64,000 bases of DNA. Source: Neocallimastix lanati (nom. inval.) (Eukaryota; Neocallimastigomycota; Neocallimastigomycetes; Neocallimastigales; Neocallimastigaceae). The DNA lies in NCBI GenBank assembly GCA_016946835.1, contig JACVTC010000043.1:51001-115000 (forward strand), in the 5' to 3' direction. A program made the translations under genes and the position numbers. Shown in pieces: positions 27,562-39,763 of this stretch. How positions within the stretch are numbered: the first letter of the stretch is position 1; the number at the start of each line of letters is the position of its first letter. The notes beneath the pieces are model-generated. The model was not told the origin of the DNA and made no database searches. It saw only the letters and a program-made list of their open reading frames with translations.

Positions 27562-28831
27562 TTAACATATTTATAAATATATTTATTTTTAATTACTTTT
27601 AAATATTATCAATAAATAAATAATTCATTTTATTATAATATAAAACTAATATAATAAAATATATATAAAATATATATAAAAATTATAAAATATTATATAT
27701 ATTTTTTTTTTCATAGTACATTAATGAAAATATTCATTGTGACTATCTTAATGTTCAACTTTCTACTACTACTGTTCCAGTAATTATTTAGAAAGAAAAA
27801 AAAATTTTTTTTTTCTATATTAAACTCATTATTTTTGGATAGAATATTTAATAAAAAAATTTATAATATATATATTATAAATAGGTATGGAAACGTTATT
27901 GGGTTATATTTAAAGAAAACATCTTAACTTTCTACGACTTTGAATATAAAGAGGTAATATAATTTTTTTTGTTAACAATATTTCATTTTCAATAAAAAAA
28001 AAAAAAATTATTTTTATAATTTCATTTTCATTTGTATATTAATATTAATATTTATATTTACTATTTTTTTTTTTTTTATTTTTATTTTTTTTTTCTTTTT
28101 TTTTTTTATAATTATAGAGAAAAGAGCCTCTTGGAAAGATAGATATTCACACATTGAAATATATTGATTTACCAAATCCAGAATTTAACAGTATGCCAAA
28201 TTGTTTCTTTATGGAATTCTTAGAAGATAAAGACTTAACAGATATTGTTGGTGTATACCAGAAGGAAGGAGATTACAATGAAAAAGACAGTGATGAAGAA
28301 TTAAATCAAAATAAATATGCTAGAATAAAACCAAAGGAAGAATTATTACTGAAAAAGGAAGTTTTGAATAGTCAACAAGATGTTAGTAATAGTAACAGTA
28401 ATATAAATAGTAATAATACCCTGTACTCTAGTAATAATGATGGATTAAATGAAAGTAATGATAAGGAAGAAAATAAGATTTCAAAGTTTAAAATCATTCC
28501 TTCCATTATTGTTAATGACGAAGAAGAAATTTTTACTCCCGTTAATAATATTATGGAAGATAAGAAAGATGAGACCCTTAATTCTCTTGATGATGTAGCC
28601 GTTAACATCGATACCATTGAAAATATGATTAAGAATATGGATATAAAAAATAATGTTGACTCCTCCAATAATACTTTACATCAACAACAAGAAAAAATAC
28701 CATTTTTTGAATGGATTAACAGAGTAGTGACTAAATCTACTGCTTATTTCTATGCTGATTCTCCATCAAAACTTACCCAATGGATGAAGATCATTGAAGA
28801 ATCACCATGTTTCCAAATTGATAAAAATTAA
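25601..28831 (+). CDS. Anillin/Bud4-like protein with a split C-terminal PH domain
   Basis: Seven exons join in phase: 25601-26171, 26401-26433, 26573-26690, 26989-27520, 27717-27779, 27885-27953 and 28118-28831, giving 699 residues. The N-terminal ~200 residues are Ser/Asn-rich. Residues ~203-260 (CCSIEIDNKKVFTGIVPC, then AHFNEAFVFD, then FTVHISIYGLYH) resemble the beta-rich domain before the PH domain in anillin, Mid1 and Bud4. Residue ~440 on is a PH start (VWKRYWVIFKENILTFYDFE, then EPLGKIDIHTL, then FFMEFLED). The PH end (AYFYADSPSKLTQWMKIIEE) comes only after an acidic, Asn/Ser-rich insert of roughly 150 residues. Such proteins scaffold septins and the contractile ring at division or bud sites through PH-lipid binding. 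Family assignment is by motif resemblance; another PH scaffold is possible. The 33-bp second exon is supported by a TTGCAG acceptor. Confidence 0.65.
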
Positions 28832-30114
28832 AAAAAAAAAAAAAAAACATTATAAAATGAAAACATCATAAAATTAAACAACATTAAAACTATTATTATG
28901 AAAATAAATAGAATTATTTATGATTCATAGATTTTTATTAAAAAAAAAAAAAAAAAAAAGAAGGGAAATATATTTTCTTATTTATATATATATTTATAAA
29001 TCTATTTTATTATAATTTTTTAAAAAAAAAAAAAAAAAAAAAAAATTATCATTTATCATTAATTTTAGAGAATATAGGAATATATTTATTATTTTTAATT
29101 AGAAAAATTAAAATTTTCTATTATTTTTTTTTATGAAAAAATAAATATTCAAATAATAATATAAATTAATATATATATAATTTAATAACATCCATAATAT
29201 TTTATTCAATAATATTTCTTTTAAATTTAATACTATTTAGAATTATTTAAATTATTTTTTTTTTTTTTTTTTACTTGTCTTCCTAATTAAATTGTTAGTT
29301 ATTATCAAGTATATAAAATTAATAAATATAAAAATTGATATTGTTTGATGCTTTTTTTTTTATTTATTTTTTTAATTTAATTACTTTTAAAAAGTATGAA
29401 CTTTAATAGTTCCTTTCCATAAATCGATTATTTCTTTCTCTAAATTTTCTTTTTAATAATGTTTCTCTATCAAAAATAAATGTTTTTTTTTTCTACATCA
29501 TATTTTTCCCATTAGTTTTTATATGATTTCCATTTGGATTTCCTGTTTTTATGAAATTAATCTATAAATAATGCATATAATTATATATCATATGTTTAAA
29601 AAGGAATGGAATGTTTTGTTTAAGAACCAAATCATTACTAGTGATTATTCAAAAAACACCATTCATATCTACGGCTCTCTTTACAGAAATTATACCTTGG
29701 GTTAGTATTCGATAAGGGTTACTGTTCCAAAAGTATAAGCGTAAACTAACCAGGAGGTCAACGCTGAAAATGCAGTAAGACATACAAGCAGAGCCAATGT
29801 CTCTGAAAAGAAAAAGAAGACCATAATTTCTTTCAGATAGTCAATTCAAAAACTAATCCATAAGGATAAGGAGGTTCGTTGCATATGAACTTTTTTCTGA
29901 ATTTATTTATACCTTTTATTTTTGAATATTATTTTTTATTTCTTGTTATTACTTTAAATATTATTGTGTTCCAATTGGACAAGTAATATTTATTTTTTTT
30001 ATTTATTCTATGTTTTTTTTTTATTTTTGTTTTAAAATTAAAAATATTCATATAATAAATAAATAAAGATTAAAGTTTGCAATAATTACAGCTAAAAAAA
30101 AAAAAAAAAAAAAT
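28832..30114. other. Intergenic region containing a retro-fragment
   Basis: AT-rich with poly(A) runs at 28829-28847, 28941-28959 and 29022-29044. Holds the G+C-richer fragment at 29590-29890 described separately. No intact gene. Confidence 0.7.
29590..29890 (+). mobile_element. Retroelement-like fragment related to the one at 22459-22730
   Basis: An isolated G+C-richer patch with partly open coding texture (TIHIYGSLYRNYTLG; VNAENAVRHTSRANVSEK; IQKLIHKDKEVRC) broken by stops. It shares the 13-mer GGTTAGTATTCGA (29700-29712) and, further 3', GAGGTTCG with the minus-strand fragment near 22.5 kb in the same order. No poly(A) tail remains directly after it. Confidence 0.4.
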
Positions 30115-31413
30115 GTTTAAAACTTAGTCTTGTGAATAGCCATAAAATATTAGATGAAAATTCTTGGACTATCATAAATTGAATTAATATTTATACCAAT
30201 TTGATCGCTTTAAATCAAAATTTTCTAAGTAATGGTGGCATAAAATCAAAACGATACATATATACATCTTGTTTATTTTGACTAAGAATATCTATAACTT
30301 ATAAATGAATCTAATAAAAACATATAATCTTTTGCAAAAATTAAAAGTTGGAGATTAATCTCCTTCCTTTTTTTTTTTTTTTTTTTTTTTTTTTTGATTA
30401 AAGTAGAATTCTTCTTTAGCTGGAAATTCATCTGACATATTATTATTTTCAAATATCTTTTGAATTTCTTCTTAGTACATTCATGATTTATATTAAAGAA
30501 TGTACTTTCATTTTTATTAGTACCTATAATTAGTTTAACACCATCAGCTGAACCATTCTTAAGAGAGGTACAATAATCTTCAGGTAATAAGTCATCATAA
30601 ACAAAACTTGGCCAATATATACCTGGATATTTTGATAGATTTTGTAAAACATAATCTGTAGCTGATTGTAAAGTTTTAATATCTAAATCTCGAATTTTTT
30701 CAGCTTCTTCTGGTTTAATATTTAAATATTCTAAAAACATATCCATTAATAACTTATTTGATCTTGCAGAATGTTGACCATCAGGATAACCACTTTGACA
30801 TATAGCCTTTTGGAATAATCCTTTAGCTGATGGACAAGTCATTAAAGCTAATACACTAGCACCACCAGCACTTTCTCCATTAATAGTAATATTATTTGGA
30901 TCACCACCGAAAGTTTCAATATTTTCTTTTACCCATTTTAAAGCCATGATTTCATCTGATAAACAACAATTAGAATCGAATGCTTCTTTATTATAAATAG
31001 AAAAGTTATAACAACCTAAAGGTCCTAATCTATATTCAAATGAAACAAAATTATCCCCATCATATGGTACATTGGTTGCACTACAATAATGAAGATAACC
31101 TCTATGAATCCATACCACAATTGGTAATTTTTTTATATCATTATTTTTTCTCCAAGTATTTAAATAATGGCAATCTTCGGTATCATTACTTACCACTAAA
31201 CGCAAATAAAAAAACAAGTTTATTGACAAGAACGACCACCAAAATGAGTACAATTTTTTAACTTCTTTCCATGGCTCACATTCTACAGCTCTTCTAAATC
31301 TTAAATCACCCACAGGTGGTTTTACATAAGGTATACCAAACTAATGACTAATACCATTTTTTACAAAAAACCACCAACTTGTCCATTTTTGTTTTAATTA
31401 TTGATTCTGTCAT
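30115..31413 (-). pseudogene. Type-B carboxylesterase pseudogene, partner of the 39.7-kb gene
   Basis: Inverted, damaged copy of the carboxylesterase at 39764-41272. The old start codon (ATG at 31413) and about 30 bp of leader still match the intact gene. The first ~35 codons hold stops and a shift, and the next ~75 codons are diverged with deletions. The stretch 30489-31049 then matches the intact copy exactly, including the GESAGG elbow and the acid-residue segment GTNKNESTFF. Beyond it the frame shifts at CHECTKK-like sequence, runs into a long A tract (T on +) at about 30368-30395, and decays through the equivalent of the YRFDF and LWFLTRP segments near 30120. A 343-codon open frame (30282-31313) survives across the identical patch, but it lacks the catalytic-His region, so any product would be inactive. 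A poly(A) run on + (about 30096-30112) lies at its end. Confidence 0.9.
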
Positions 31414-32540
31414 TTTTAGTTCTTTTTACTTTATTTAATTCTTTATTTTTATTTTTTTTTTTTTTTTTTATTTAAGTTGTTTTTATTTTTGTTTTTATTT
31501 TTTTTTTTTTTTTAATTATTTTCTTAATACATATAAAAAAAAATTTATACATTAGATAAAGAATATTTTATTTAAGAATTAATGTATTTTAATACTTCTA
31601 CATCTTCTACATATATGAATAAAAAAATAAAGTTGTATATACATCATTGTATAAATTATAGAATTTAAATGATAAAATAAAAATATTCTTATTGAAACGA
31701 ACTTAAAAAAGTTTAATTACTTAACAGAAAAAAAATTTTTTTAATTTCTTTATTTATATATACTTAATATATTAATTATTATTTTTATTATTTATTTAGT
31801 GTAATTAAATGTTAAATAAATTGATTAAAAGGAAAAAAAAAAAAAATTCATATTATGTAGGTATAAGTATTAATAAAGAACAATAAAATTTTAATAAAAC
31901 CAACATATTAAAAATAATAATAAATGATATATATTATAATATATTATTATATTATAAGTTTATCCATAATTACTTTTGTGCAATAATCTATATATATATT
32001 ATTTTTTTAAGATAATTTTATGACAAGAACTATAATGGCGTAAAAAATTATATTCCATTATATTTTATCATATGAAATTTTTATTTTTTTTTTTTATTTT
32101 TTTTTTTTATTGATATATAAATCAAATAAATCAAGAATATATTAAAGATATATTAATATTTTATAAAGATAAAATTTATAGTAAATTCTGTAAATTAAAC
32201 TTTATAATTCTTATCCATTCTTTATTTTTTTTTTTCCATTTTAAAAATAAATTTTTTTTTGATTTTTTTATGGTGTATAAATCAAAAATTTATTTTCCTT
32301 TAATAATATTTTGATTTAAAAATTCAGTATTAAAGAATTTTTGTTAAGTATTTTGTTATGTTAAATATGTTTAATAAAATAAGCAATCATTTTTTTAAAT
32401 AAACTTATATTTTTTTTTTTTAAAAAAAAAAGAGATAAAAATTATAATAAATTTTAATTATTTTAAGTGCTATTATTAGAATAAATTATTAAAATTAATA
32501 AAATCATTACAATTATAAAGTGTTACTATAATTATTAACA
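31414..32540. other. Intergenic AT-rich spacer
   Basis: No gene seen. The part next to 31413 (to about 31445) is the residual leader of the esterase pseudogene. The rest is AT-rich with T runs. An ATGGCGT word lies at 32035-32041. Confidence 0.7.
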
Positions 32541-32664
32541 GCAGGGACGGGATCACCTACTAAGTAGGAAGTTAGATAAGGGCTCTAGTAATAAACCATT
32601 GTGTGTCTACGGATGTGCAGCTGGGGAGAAATCCTACGGTCGTTAAAAAAAAAAAAAAAAAAAA
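32540..32664 (+). mobile_element. Poly(A)-tailed G+C-rich fragment, SINE-like
   Basis: A compact ~105-bp patch of about 47% G+C by eye in a >85% A+T setting, ending directly in a ~21-bp poly(A) run (32646-32666). Its end (GGAGAAATCCTACGGTCGTT before the A run) loosely resembles the CCTAGTCT ends of the fragments near 22.5 and 36.4 kb. It contains no open frame of note. A short retrotransposed RNA or truncated element end is the simplest reading; a conventional ncRNA gene cannot be excluded. Confidence 0.4.
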
Positions 32665-32948
32665 ATTATTAAAATTATTAAAGTTGATATTATTATTATT
32701 ATTATTATTTAAATAATTAAAGTTGATGTTATAAATATCATTAAAATAAATTTATTTATATAACTATTTTTTTTATATTCTATTACTTATTATATCTTAT
32801 TCACAATAAATCTCTTTATATATTCCTTATTATATATATCCTAAGGATATGGTAAATCCATTTTTTTTTAATTTTTACAAATTTTTTTCCATGATAAATA
32901 CATAATCATTAATAATATTTTATAATTCCGTTTAATAACTATCAAACC

Positions 32949-33003
32949 ACCATATTATTTAGACTAATATAGTATAAATCTATATTAGTCTAAATAATAT
33001 GGT
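32949..33003. repeat. Perfect 24-bp inverted repeat with 7-nt loop
   Basis: The left arm 32949-32972 (starting ACCATATTATTTAG) is the exact reverse complement of the right arm 32980-33003, separated by TATAAAT. The stem includes G/C positions, so it is not a trivial AT palindrome. It lies alone in intergenic DNA and could be a hairpin-forming insertion, a MITE remnant or a protein-binding site. Confidence 0.92.
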
Positions 33004-34177
33004 ATTAAAAATGAAAACGATATCCAATAATTATATTATATTTAACGCCATCCCAAGATTCATATTATATTAACAAATATATTCAATTTCTAATATGAAA
33101 TTTAATATATCAATTTCAATTCCATAATTAATTTTGTCCATTAAATAATATATTGTATTTTTTATGATTTTTAAAATATTACAAAAATTAATTCATTATA
33201 ATCATATATTATATATTTAATTTAAATTTTTTTCTTTTTTTTTTATAGTTTTTATTAGTAAAACAAGCAAACAAATTTTTAATACAGAAATAATATGAAT
33301 ATATATTTGATTAATCAAGATAAATAGACTACAAATAAATATTTAAATATTTAAATATATAAATTAATAAAGGAAATAAAAACAATATAAAATTTTTTTA
33401 TATAATTTATTTACTCATAATTATATATTAATTTTCAATTTTTTTTTTTTTTTTGTATAATAAACGCCATTAATTCTATCAAATTTTTAATATAAAGTTT
33501 GTTGGTATGGTATTTCAGTTAATAATAATAATAAAATATATTATTAATCTAAATATATATTAAATATATATTAAATATATATAATATATATTCTCTTAAT
33601 TTTAATATATTATGGTTGAATAAATAAAATTATTTTTAAATAATTTACTTTTTATTTAAATATCTTTTTTTTTTTTTATTTTATTTTATTTTATTTGAAT
33701 ATATCGAAAAATCTATGATTTATAAAAAGTATTTTTTTTTAAAAAAATTTTCTAATTATAATGTTATTATTACTTGTTTATTTATTTGTTTGTTTGGAAT
33801 TAATTAAATAATGAATGCATTGAATAAAAAATTAATATATGTAAAAATATTAATAAAAAATAATAAAATAAATTATAATCAATAAAAAAAAAAAAAAAAA
33901 AGTAGACTTGTTAAACTATATTAGATTATTTCTATTTTATAAGATTTTTTTTTTTTTTTACATTTTTAATTATTTGAATAATTGCATTTACATATAATTT
34001 AATTCTGATATTTTCCTTTTCATTAAAATATTATTTAAATTAAAATTAAAATTAAAATTAAAATTAAAAATTAAAATAAATTTTAAAAATTTAATCTTTA
34101 ATTAACAGAATTCTTAATATTAGACTTTTTATTTAAATAGTAAATTCTAATTAGTCACCAGAATTATTCTAAAAAGT

Positions 34178-34208
<31 letters not shown>

Positions 34209-34951
34209 CATTCGAAAAGATTTAAATATCTTTGAATGATTTGATCCAGTTAATATTTTCATAGAATTAATTACAAAACATTTATAAATAAGTAAATGAA
34301 TAAAATAAATAAATAAGTAAGAAGTAAATAAATAAAATATATAAATATAAAATAAAATAAAAACTTCAAGAAATGTAATATAATTTTTAACAAATGAAAT
34401 AAAATTTTAAATGAAAGCCATTTTTTATTTTAATAATATACATACATTATTTTATAAAATAAAAAAAATGTAATATATATTGAAATACTAATAGAAATTT
34501 TATATATACTATAAATTTTTTATAAAATTCTTTTCTTTTTCTTTTCCTTTTTTAATTATTTCATTTTAATTTATACTTTTTTAATAATTGTTTGAATAAT
34601 TTATATAATTTCAAATAGGTAATAGCAGACAACGATTTATAATTTTTATTAATAAATTAATTAAAGAAATCAAATTTGTTCTAAAAACGTTATACTAAAA
34701 TGACCGCTTCATTATGTTCACACCTACCTTCTTAAGTGTATTAGATAATATTCAGAGATATTTCTGAAGAAAAAATATCAATTCATATAATTTATAACAA
34801 ATTATTTTTCTGTTTAAATAAACTTTTTATTTTTCAATTTTGTAAACATTTTTATTTATATAATAATTTCAAATGTACAAAAAAAATATATATTTGCTTT
34901 AATTAATATTTTAATAAAAATAATTAAAGTCAAAATCTAAATCTAATATTA

Positions 34952-35179
34952 TTGACATTATATTACTTATTATATTATTTATTATATTATTTATTATATT
35001 ATTATATTATATTATTATATTATATTATATTATATTATATTATATTATATTATATTATATTATATTATATTATATTATATTATATTATATTATATTATAT
35101 TATATTATATTATATTATATTATATTATATTATATTATATTATATTATATTATATTATATTATATTATATTATATTATA
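34952..35179. repeat. (ATATT)n pentanucleotide array, about 40 units
   Basis: Tandem ATATT/TATAT pentamers, slightly irregular at the left edge. Its translation as repeated Leu-Tyr-Tyr-Ile-Ile is an artefact. Confidence 0.95.
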
Positions 35180-35700
35180 TTGTTTATTTTCTTATATATC
35201 TGTTTATTATAAAATTTTGAAAGTTGCCATTGAACAAATAAAAAATACATTTAAATCTAATATGGCCTGTTCTTTGCTTTGAGATTCAAAATCTATTTAG
35301 TAAGCATGATGTAAAAGAGATCCACATTAAAACATGCTTTAAATATGATGAAAAAATAATATTAAACGAATAATTTTAGTGTTTGATTATTTTTTTATAA
35401 TATTAATTAAAATCATACATTTATAGTTTTATTTTTATTATTGTCATATTATAGCAGAGATGATTGGATTAACATTCAAAAACATGTTTTAAAATATATA
35501 TAAAAATGTGACTTTATTCCTTAATATTTTGATAATTATATATATAATAATATAAAATAAAATTTATATTTTAAATTGTATATAAAAGCAATCAATATAA
35601 TTATATCATTAAATATTATTATTAATATTATATTATAAGGAATCATATATTTATATAAATAATGAAAATTATATACATAAAAATACTTAAAGTATATGTA

Positions 35701-35808
35701 AATAATAAATAATAAATAATAAATAATAAATAATAAATAATAAATAATAAATAATAAATAGTAAATAATAAATAATAAATAATAAATAATAAATAATAAA
35801 TAATAAAT
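35701..35808. repeat. (AATAAAT)n heptamer array, about 15 units
   Basis: Same heptamer as the array at 16384-16705 but on the opposite strand, with one G variant near 35761. Confidence 0.94.
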
Positions 35809-36282
35809 ATATCAATTATTTATATATAAATAATTAATATATAAATAATAAATATATAAAGGATATATAAAAAATAAAATTATTTCGTTTTTATATAAGA
35901 AAAAAATATGAAACAAAAATAATAAAACATACTCAAATTAAACAAATTCTAAATTCTTTATTATTTTATTTAATATATTTGAAATTTTAAATTTTAGTAT
36001 TCCTTTAATTTTTATCCACTAAAAATTTTTTTATTTTATTTTATTTTAAAATATAATTATGCTGATTGTTTAATGAATAATAATAATTTTTAAATTATAA
36101 AATATATATATAAATATATATATAAATATATACATATTTTTATTTTTGTTTTTTTAAAACTTCTATCAAAAAAAAATTTAATTTTTATTAAAAGTTTAAA
36201 TTGTAAACTCCAAATAAAAAAAGAAATGAATGAACTATTTATTTTATCATATATTTATTTATTATTTAATTTAGAAGTTTAA

Positions 36283-36484
36283 ATTATGACCAATTGTTCT
36301 TGATGACGGTTCAAGATAAGACTAATAGCCATAATTAGTTGTTAGTGATAGTCATAATATATTGATCTTGTTTTGGTAACTTCATAAAAAAGTTTGAAAC
36401 ATGTAGCGGGGAAAAATTTAGTGTCATTTTATTATCCTCTTTTCATTGTTTCCCAGTCTAAAAAAAAAAAAAAAAAAAAAAAAA
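36283..36484 (+). mobile_element. Poly(A)-tailed retro-fragment
   Basis: A G+C-richer ~180-bp patch ending in a ~24-bp poly(A) run (36461-36484). Its last ~35 bp (TTATTATCCTCTTTTCATTG, then TTTCCCAGTCT and the A run) align with the 3' end of the minus-strand fragment near 22.5 kb. A weak flanking similarity TTTATTATTYAAT occurs at both ends and could be a target-site duplication, but it is low complexity. Confidence 0.42.
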
Positions 36485-36668
36485 TTTATTATTCAATAAA
36501 ATATTAGTATATTAGTTTACATTTTAAATAATGATAAGTAAATGTAATTCTTCTAAATAAATAAAATTTAAATAAAATAATTTTTATAATACATATAAAT
36601 TATATCCCCCATTTAAAGAACAAACCTTAAAAGAACCGAACTTTATCACTCTTTTATTTGTTTTTTTT

Positions 36669-36714
<46 letters not shown>

Positions 36715-36813
36715 ATAAAAAAAGAACAATTCAAAGTATAACTTTATTTATATAAATATATATTAAAATTTAAAACTTATTAATTACTACTTAAAAATTG
36801 AAGGTCAACGATT

Positions 36814-36849
<36 letters not shown>

Positions 36850-38936
36850 AAAGTATAAATATTGATGAAATTCATCTATGATTTAATACTTCGAAAAAAA
36901 AAAAAAAAGCGAATATATAAAATTATTTTATATAAATTATTTTTTTTTAATAAAAGAAACTAAAACTTAATAATCAAGTTAATATAGAAGCATCTTAATA
37001 TGAAATAAAAGTATATTTTCAGTAATAATAATAATATACTATAATAAAAAAAATTATAAATTAAAAGGAATGTTCTACTAGCTCAGTGATCAAAGCTCAG
37101 TCTTGGTACAAGCTATATAATATTGAACAAAAAACTTGAAGGCTCTATGTGTACTTTATATTGTCTTTTATGAAATGATGTTCAAAATATTTTAAAGATT
37201 TTAAAGAATAATAAATTATTATTATTTTTTTGAAAAATACAATGGATCTATGATAGATTAAGTTTGCTTTTATAAAATAAATATTATTTCTTTTAATATT
37301 TAATTATTAATTAATAATAAATTTATTAATAACGATAAAAGAAAAAGATTGAATTAATATTATATAAAATAATTAGAATAATTTTAAAAATTTTCTTTAT
37401 TTGAAATATTAAGGTATTATAAAATTGTCACTAATCCAAAAAAAAAACAAAAAATAAAAAGAAAATAAAAACATGAACAAATTTTGCAGAAGAATAAAAA
37501 TTTTATAGATTATTATAAATTATTACATTACATCTGAAATTATAATCAAAACAAAAAAAAAAAAAAAAAAAGGAAATTTATAAATAAATAAATATTCTTT
37601 TTTTTTTTTTTATATTTTATTATTTTATTTATCAAAAGAAAATAATAACTTCATGTATCTAATATATTATGTAATATAAATATGTATAAAACTAATATTT
37701 AACAATAAATAATTATCTATAAAACAATATTTAAAATTATACCATATAGTTAATTTTAATTTAATGTATAATTATATTAATTTTATTAATTATTTTTCCA
37801 GTTTAAAAACTTTTATTAGTCTTTTTTTAAAAAAGAATTTTTTTATTGGATGTGGGGTATTTATTGTTGTAATTTGACGCCATAATTTTTTTAATATTTT
37901 TTAATACAATTATATATAAATAAATAAACAAATAAATTTTAATAAGGATAAGAAATAAATAATATTGTGTTAATTATTAAAAATAAAATGTTTTAAATAT
38001 TTTCTTAATTAGTTTTTAAATTTTAAATATATTTTTTTTATTTTAAATATTTTTTATTGATTAAAGAATAGTTTATTTTTTTTTATTTTTTTTTTTAAAA
38101 TAAATACAAAAAAGATAATAAACATTAATCCTAATTTGATATTATTTATTAAAATTATTTATTTATTAATTTATTTATTAAATATTTAAAAAGCCACATT
38201 TTCATTTTCCGAAATGTAATTTTCGGACTTTTTATTAAATACATTTTATTTTTAGTTTAGTTTAGTGTATTACATCAATACGTTTTGATTAATCTACCAT
38301 TAAAAGTATATATATATGTATATTTTTTAATTAAAGTTAATATATTTAATTTTCATTTTCAAGATTATTATAAAATTTTGGTATTATTATTATTGATGGC
38401 GTTATTAAAAAATAAAAATTAATTTATAAGATTATATGATATTAATATATATGATATTTATTTATAATAATATTTTTTTTTTCATTAATTCAAATAATAA
38501 GATATCATATATAAATGTATATGTATATAATATATTGATAAATTTTTTATTATTATACCTTTTATCTTTAATTTTATTTTATTTTATTTTTTTTTTTTAT
38601 TTTAAAATTCAAAAATATAATTGTAAAAGATTAATTTTAGTGATATTTTATATATATTAATATATATATATAAAACTGTAACACCAAAATTTTAAGTACA
38701 ATCAAAAAATAGTAGATATTGATGGATTCTTGAACATAGTACTTTGAGAAATCAACTCATTCTAAATTCTTGATTTTCCAATAATAAAACACTTGAAAAC
38801 AAGAATAATTACATATAAGAATTATTAAGTTTAATATATTTACTATAAATATATTTTTATAATATAAAATTTAAATAAATTTTAATATTTAATTGTAATT
38901 AAATAATTTATAATAAATTCTAGTTTATTTTTACTT

Positions 38937-38980
<44 letters not shown>

Positions 38981-39763
38981 AAGATTAAATTTATAAAGTT
39001 ATTTTTATTTTTATTTTATTTTTTTATAAGCCATTACAATAAAAAATTTTTAAATTTTTTAATTGATATACAAGTAATTAATTGTTATATATTTAAATAT
39101 TTTTACAAAGTATTATTGTGGCGTTGTATAATAGGGGAATATAGAGTTTTAGAGTTGATTTTCAAAATTTTAATTTATAAAAAAAAAAATTAATATAATT
39201 TATAATTAAAAATTCTTAAATTCTAAATATTCTTTACCACCTTTTTAGAATATTTCATAGTAAATTATTAATTTTTTAAAAATAAAAATTTTTTTTATTC
39301 AATTTCGTTAATACCAGATAAATAAATAATAATATATATAATAATAATATAAATAACAATAATAATATAATAATAATAATATATTAAGTAGATAGTAACA
39401 ATTATTAATAAATTATTATTTTTAATTAACTTTTTTAAGTTTACTTTAAAATAAAGATCATTATTATTGTTTAATATTCTATGGTTCTATAGAATGATTT
39501 ATTATTAAATTAAAATATTTTATAAATTTTCAAGTAAAGTATTTAAAGAGATTTATTTTCCTTTTGTAAATTTCAATTATTTATTCATTGTCTTTTATAT
39601 ATACATATATATATATAAATAAATAAATAAAAAACAAATTAAAAAATAATAAAAAACAAATTAAAAACATATAAAAACGAATAAAACAAATAAAAACAAA
39701 TAAAAAGCAAATAAAATTTAATAAAATACAATAAAATATAAAATAAAGTAAAAAAAACTAAAA
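36485..39763. other. Intergenic AT-rich spacer upstream of the esterase
   Basis: No supported gene. A G+C-richer patch at 37066-37160 carries a tRNA A-box-like TAGCTCAGTGAT but no cloverleaf. ATGGCGT-type words occur at 37877-37883 (reverse), 38396-38402 and 39118-39124 (GTGGCGT). TA runs occur at 38942-38975. The A-rich leader of the esterase occupies about 39620-39763. Confidence 0.7.

Larger units (their letters stand above)
33004..36280. other. Intergenic AT-rich spacer with satellite arrays
   Basis: No supported gene. Contains ATGGCGT words (reverse strand) at 33045-33051 and 33464-33470, the TATAT-type pentamer array at 34952-35179, the heptamer array at 35701-35808 and small G+C-richer patches at about 34680-34770 and 35225-35340 with no recognisable product. 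Confidence 0.7.

Noticed and set aside
28372-28668. Minus-strand open frame opposite the anillin-like insert
   Set aside because: Leu/Ser-rich antisense shadow of the Asn/Ser/Asp-rich coding insert.
34952-35212. Open frame encoding repeated LYYII
   Set aside because: Translation of the ATATT pentamer array; no start context, codon bias or non-repetitive sequence.
36820-36852. Tandem AAAT run as a regulatory element
   Set aside because: Simple tetranucleotide repeats of this kind occur throughout the window and show no positional relation to genes.
37066-37160. Possible tRNA or tRNA-derived SINE (TAGCTCAGTGATCAAAGC resembles an A box)
   Set aside because: No acceptor-stem, D-arm or anticodon-arm pairing could be drawn and no convincing B box GGTTCGANTCC follows. 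At best a decayed tRNA-derived fragment.
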